From NCBI GenBank assembly GCA_022843345.1, contig JALHNW010000008.1:1-16979 (forward strand): a stretch of DNA of 16,979 bases. Direction: 5' to 3'. This DNA is from Rubritepida sp. (GTDB lineage Bacteria > Pseudomonadota > Alphaproteobacteria > Acetobacterales > Acetobacteraceae). The notes under the pieces were generated by a model. The model did not search any database. It saw nothing but the letters and a program-made list of their open reading frames with translations, and had not been told where the DNA came from. Numbering within the stretch: the stretch's first letter is position 1; each line of letters starts with the position of its first letter. The position numbers and the translations under genes are program-made. Shown here piece by piece: positions 15,725-16,979 of this stretch.

Positions 15725-16002
15725 TGGAACGACGCTGGGCCATCATCTCCATGGACGGCCGCCACACATGGCTGGGCCGGAACTCCGATCCCAGCCAAGC
15801 GGAGATCGCCTCCACCGAGGCGGCCCTGGCCGCCCAGGGCATCCCCGCATGGCTCGCCGTCGTGCAGGGCGATTACTGGTCCACCGCTCCCCTGGAGATC
15901 ATGGCTGTGCGCCCCCTGGCAGGGGCTCAGACATCCTTGTGGGAGGATGCCCAGGCCGCCTTCCTGGCGGCACGGCGGGAGAAGCTGGCCAGCCTGGGCT
16001 GA
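15724..16002 (+). CDS. 92-residue protein coupled to hsdR, unknown function
   Basis: The ATG at 15724 overlaps the hsdR stop by one base (TGATG), so it is probably translated by coupling as the fourth gene of the RM operon. It begins MERRWAIISMDGRHTWLGR, then NSDPSQAEIASTEAALAAQGIPAWLAVVQGDYWS, and a C-terminal helix WEDAQAAFLAARREKL. It looks like a compact alpha/beta protein with no signal peptide, no metal ligands and no DNA-binding motif that I can name. The in-frame frame is open upstream to 15676, inside hsdR, but ATG 15724 is the better start. It ends three bases before the stop of the convergent methyltransferase. No function is assigned. Confidence 0.75.
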   Translation: MERRWAIISMDGRHTWLGRNSDPSQAEIASTEAALAAQGIPAWLAVVQGDYWSTAPLEIMAVRPLAGAQTSLWEDAQAAFLAARREKLASLG

Positions 16003-16005
16003 CGC

Positions 16006-16968
16006 TCACGGCGGCCCCACCCCCCGCACCAGCAGGAGTTCCTGCCTCGCTCGCCGATGGCCGTCCCGGATCCCCAGGGGCTGGACCTGGAATCCATGCT
16101 CCCCGGCCAAGCGGTGGACCTCCGAATCATCCGGGTAGGTCGCCAGGACGCGCCCCCTGACGCGGGCCAGCGCATCCATGACGGCGCGATGGTCCACCTC
16201 ATGGTGGGTGTAGAGGCGGCGGCCCGCCTGGGTGGTACCAATGGTGTAGGGCGGATCCACGAAGAACTTCGCCCGGACCTCGGGGGCGAACTCCCGGATC
16301 ACCTCCATCGCATCGTCCCGGATGGACAGGCGATGCCGCTGCGCGCGGATGGCAAGCAGGCGCTGCACCATGGCCCCGGCACGAAGCGCATCGGCCAGGT
16401 GCCCATCCGGGCGCAGGCCGCCCCCGGCGATGCCGCCCCACCGGAAGCGCCCGGCGAGCAAGGCACGGGCCGCGACCAGCGTCTCCGAGGGATCGCCGTG
16501 GACGCGGCGGAGGAACGCCGCCCACCAGTCGCCCGAGGGCTGCGCCCCCTCCACTTCCTCCAGCAACGCCCGGAAGGCGGCATCCGGGGCGGAGGCGACG
16601 ACCTGCCACAGAGTGCGCAGCCCATCATCGCGCTCCGCGATCACCGCGCGGTCGGCCATGCCCGTGAGGATGGCGCGCACCGAGACGGCGGCGCTCCCCC
16701 CGAACGGCTCCACCAGGCAGGAGGTGGCCCCGAGTTCCCTGACCAGCCGAGAGGCGACCTTGGCCTTGCCGCCGGGATACCGCAGGGGCGTGCACCGCGC
16801 CTGGACGCGCCCACGCGCCCCACCCCCGCGCCGGCCGGGCGCGGGAGGCAGCTTGGGCGGATCATCGTCCCCATCCACGGGCAGGACAGGCTCGGGCCGC
16901 GCCCCCACGCGCGCCCTGCGGCGCTCATGGCTACCCGGCCGCTTGCGGGGCTCGGGGCGCTCCGGCAC
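16006..16968 (-). CDS. D12-class N6-adenine DNA methyltransferase (Dam-like)
   Basis: A leftward frame of 320 residues from a GTG at 16968. It shows the D12/alpha-class order: motif X LRYPGGKAK at 62-70, AdoMet-binding VEPFGGSAAVS at about 86-96, a central target region with RFRWGG, and the catalytic FFVDPPYT with DPPY at 238-241, followed by LYTHHEVDHRAVMDAL. It should methylate adenine in a short sequence. Such genes are common as orphan methylases in prophages and islands. The first 60 residues are Arg/Pro/Gly-rich and unusual, so the true start may be internal (for example the GTG at 16908). The frame is also open to the window edge, so the gene may be longer. It converges on the RM operon. 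Confidence 0.88.
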   Translation of the reverse strand: MPERPEPRKRPGSHERRRARVGARPEPVLPVDGDDDPPKLPPAPGRRGGGARGRVQARCTPLRYPGGKAKVASRLVRELGATSCLVEPFGGSAAVSVRAILTGMADRAVIAERDDGLRTLWQVVASAPDAAFRALLEEVEGAQPSGDWWAAFLRRVHGDPSETLVAARALLAGRFRWGGIAGGGLRPDGHLADALRAGAMVQRLLAIRAQRHRLSIRDDAMEVIREFAPEVRAKFFVDPPYTIGTTQAGRRLYTHHEVDHRAVMDALARVRGRVLATYPDDSEVHRLAGEHGFQVQPLGIRDGHRRARQELLLVRGVGPP

Positions 16969-16979
16969 GTGGCCCGGCA

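Overview
The window is very GC-rich DNA (third codon positions almost always G or C), most likely from an alphaproteobacterium. The run NDUFA12-like protein, MCE/MlaD protein and DUF2155 protein, together with the G+C content, suggests Acetobacteraceae such as a Roseomonas relative. The genus is an inference.

Region 1 (1-1700) is housekeeping. A gene cut by the left edge runs leftward and may be part of the B12-dependent ribonucleotide reductase (TSCPD/NrdJ type). The idea is supported by an NrdR-box-like palindrome, overlapped by a perfect DnaA box, in the divergent spacer. Rightward there is a tightly coupled four-gene operon: NDUFA12-like, MlaD, a 66-residue unknown and DUF2155. The last three start at GTG inside 4-base GTGA overlaps. 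The operon ends in a very strong intrinsic terminator that folds the end of the last gene, with the stop codon in the hairpin loop.

Region 2 (1700-2185) has no convincing gene but is dense in hairpins and contains a 19-bp direct repeat. Region 3 (2186-6345) is ordinary metabolism: a pyridoxamine-phosphate-oxidase-like flavoprotein facing away from an aldehyde dehydrogenase, then a leftward pair made of an NTF2/SnoaL-like protein and a DadA-type FAD amine oxidoreductase.

Region 4 (about 6430 to the right edge) looks like a defence or accessory island. It starts after a visible drop in G+C and a tandem 13-bp repeat. It holds an AAA+ ATPase (FtsH-like ATPase core, no peptidase), a protein with a Cys-rich finger and an acidic tail that I do not recognise, a complete type I restriction-modification operon (hsdM, hsdS, hsdR) joined by ATGA overlaps, a coupled 92-residue unknown, and a convergent D12-class adenine methyltransferase.

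The most striking feature is that hsdR is broken by one in-frame amber codon between helicase motifs I and II, while hsdM and hsdS look intact. As read, the system should methylate but not restrict. The best candidate for something undescribed is the AAA+ ATPase plus finger/acidic-tail pair beside the RM operon. I found no tRNA, integrase, transposase gene or CRISPR array.
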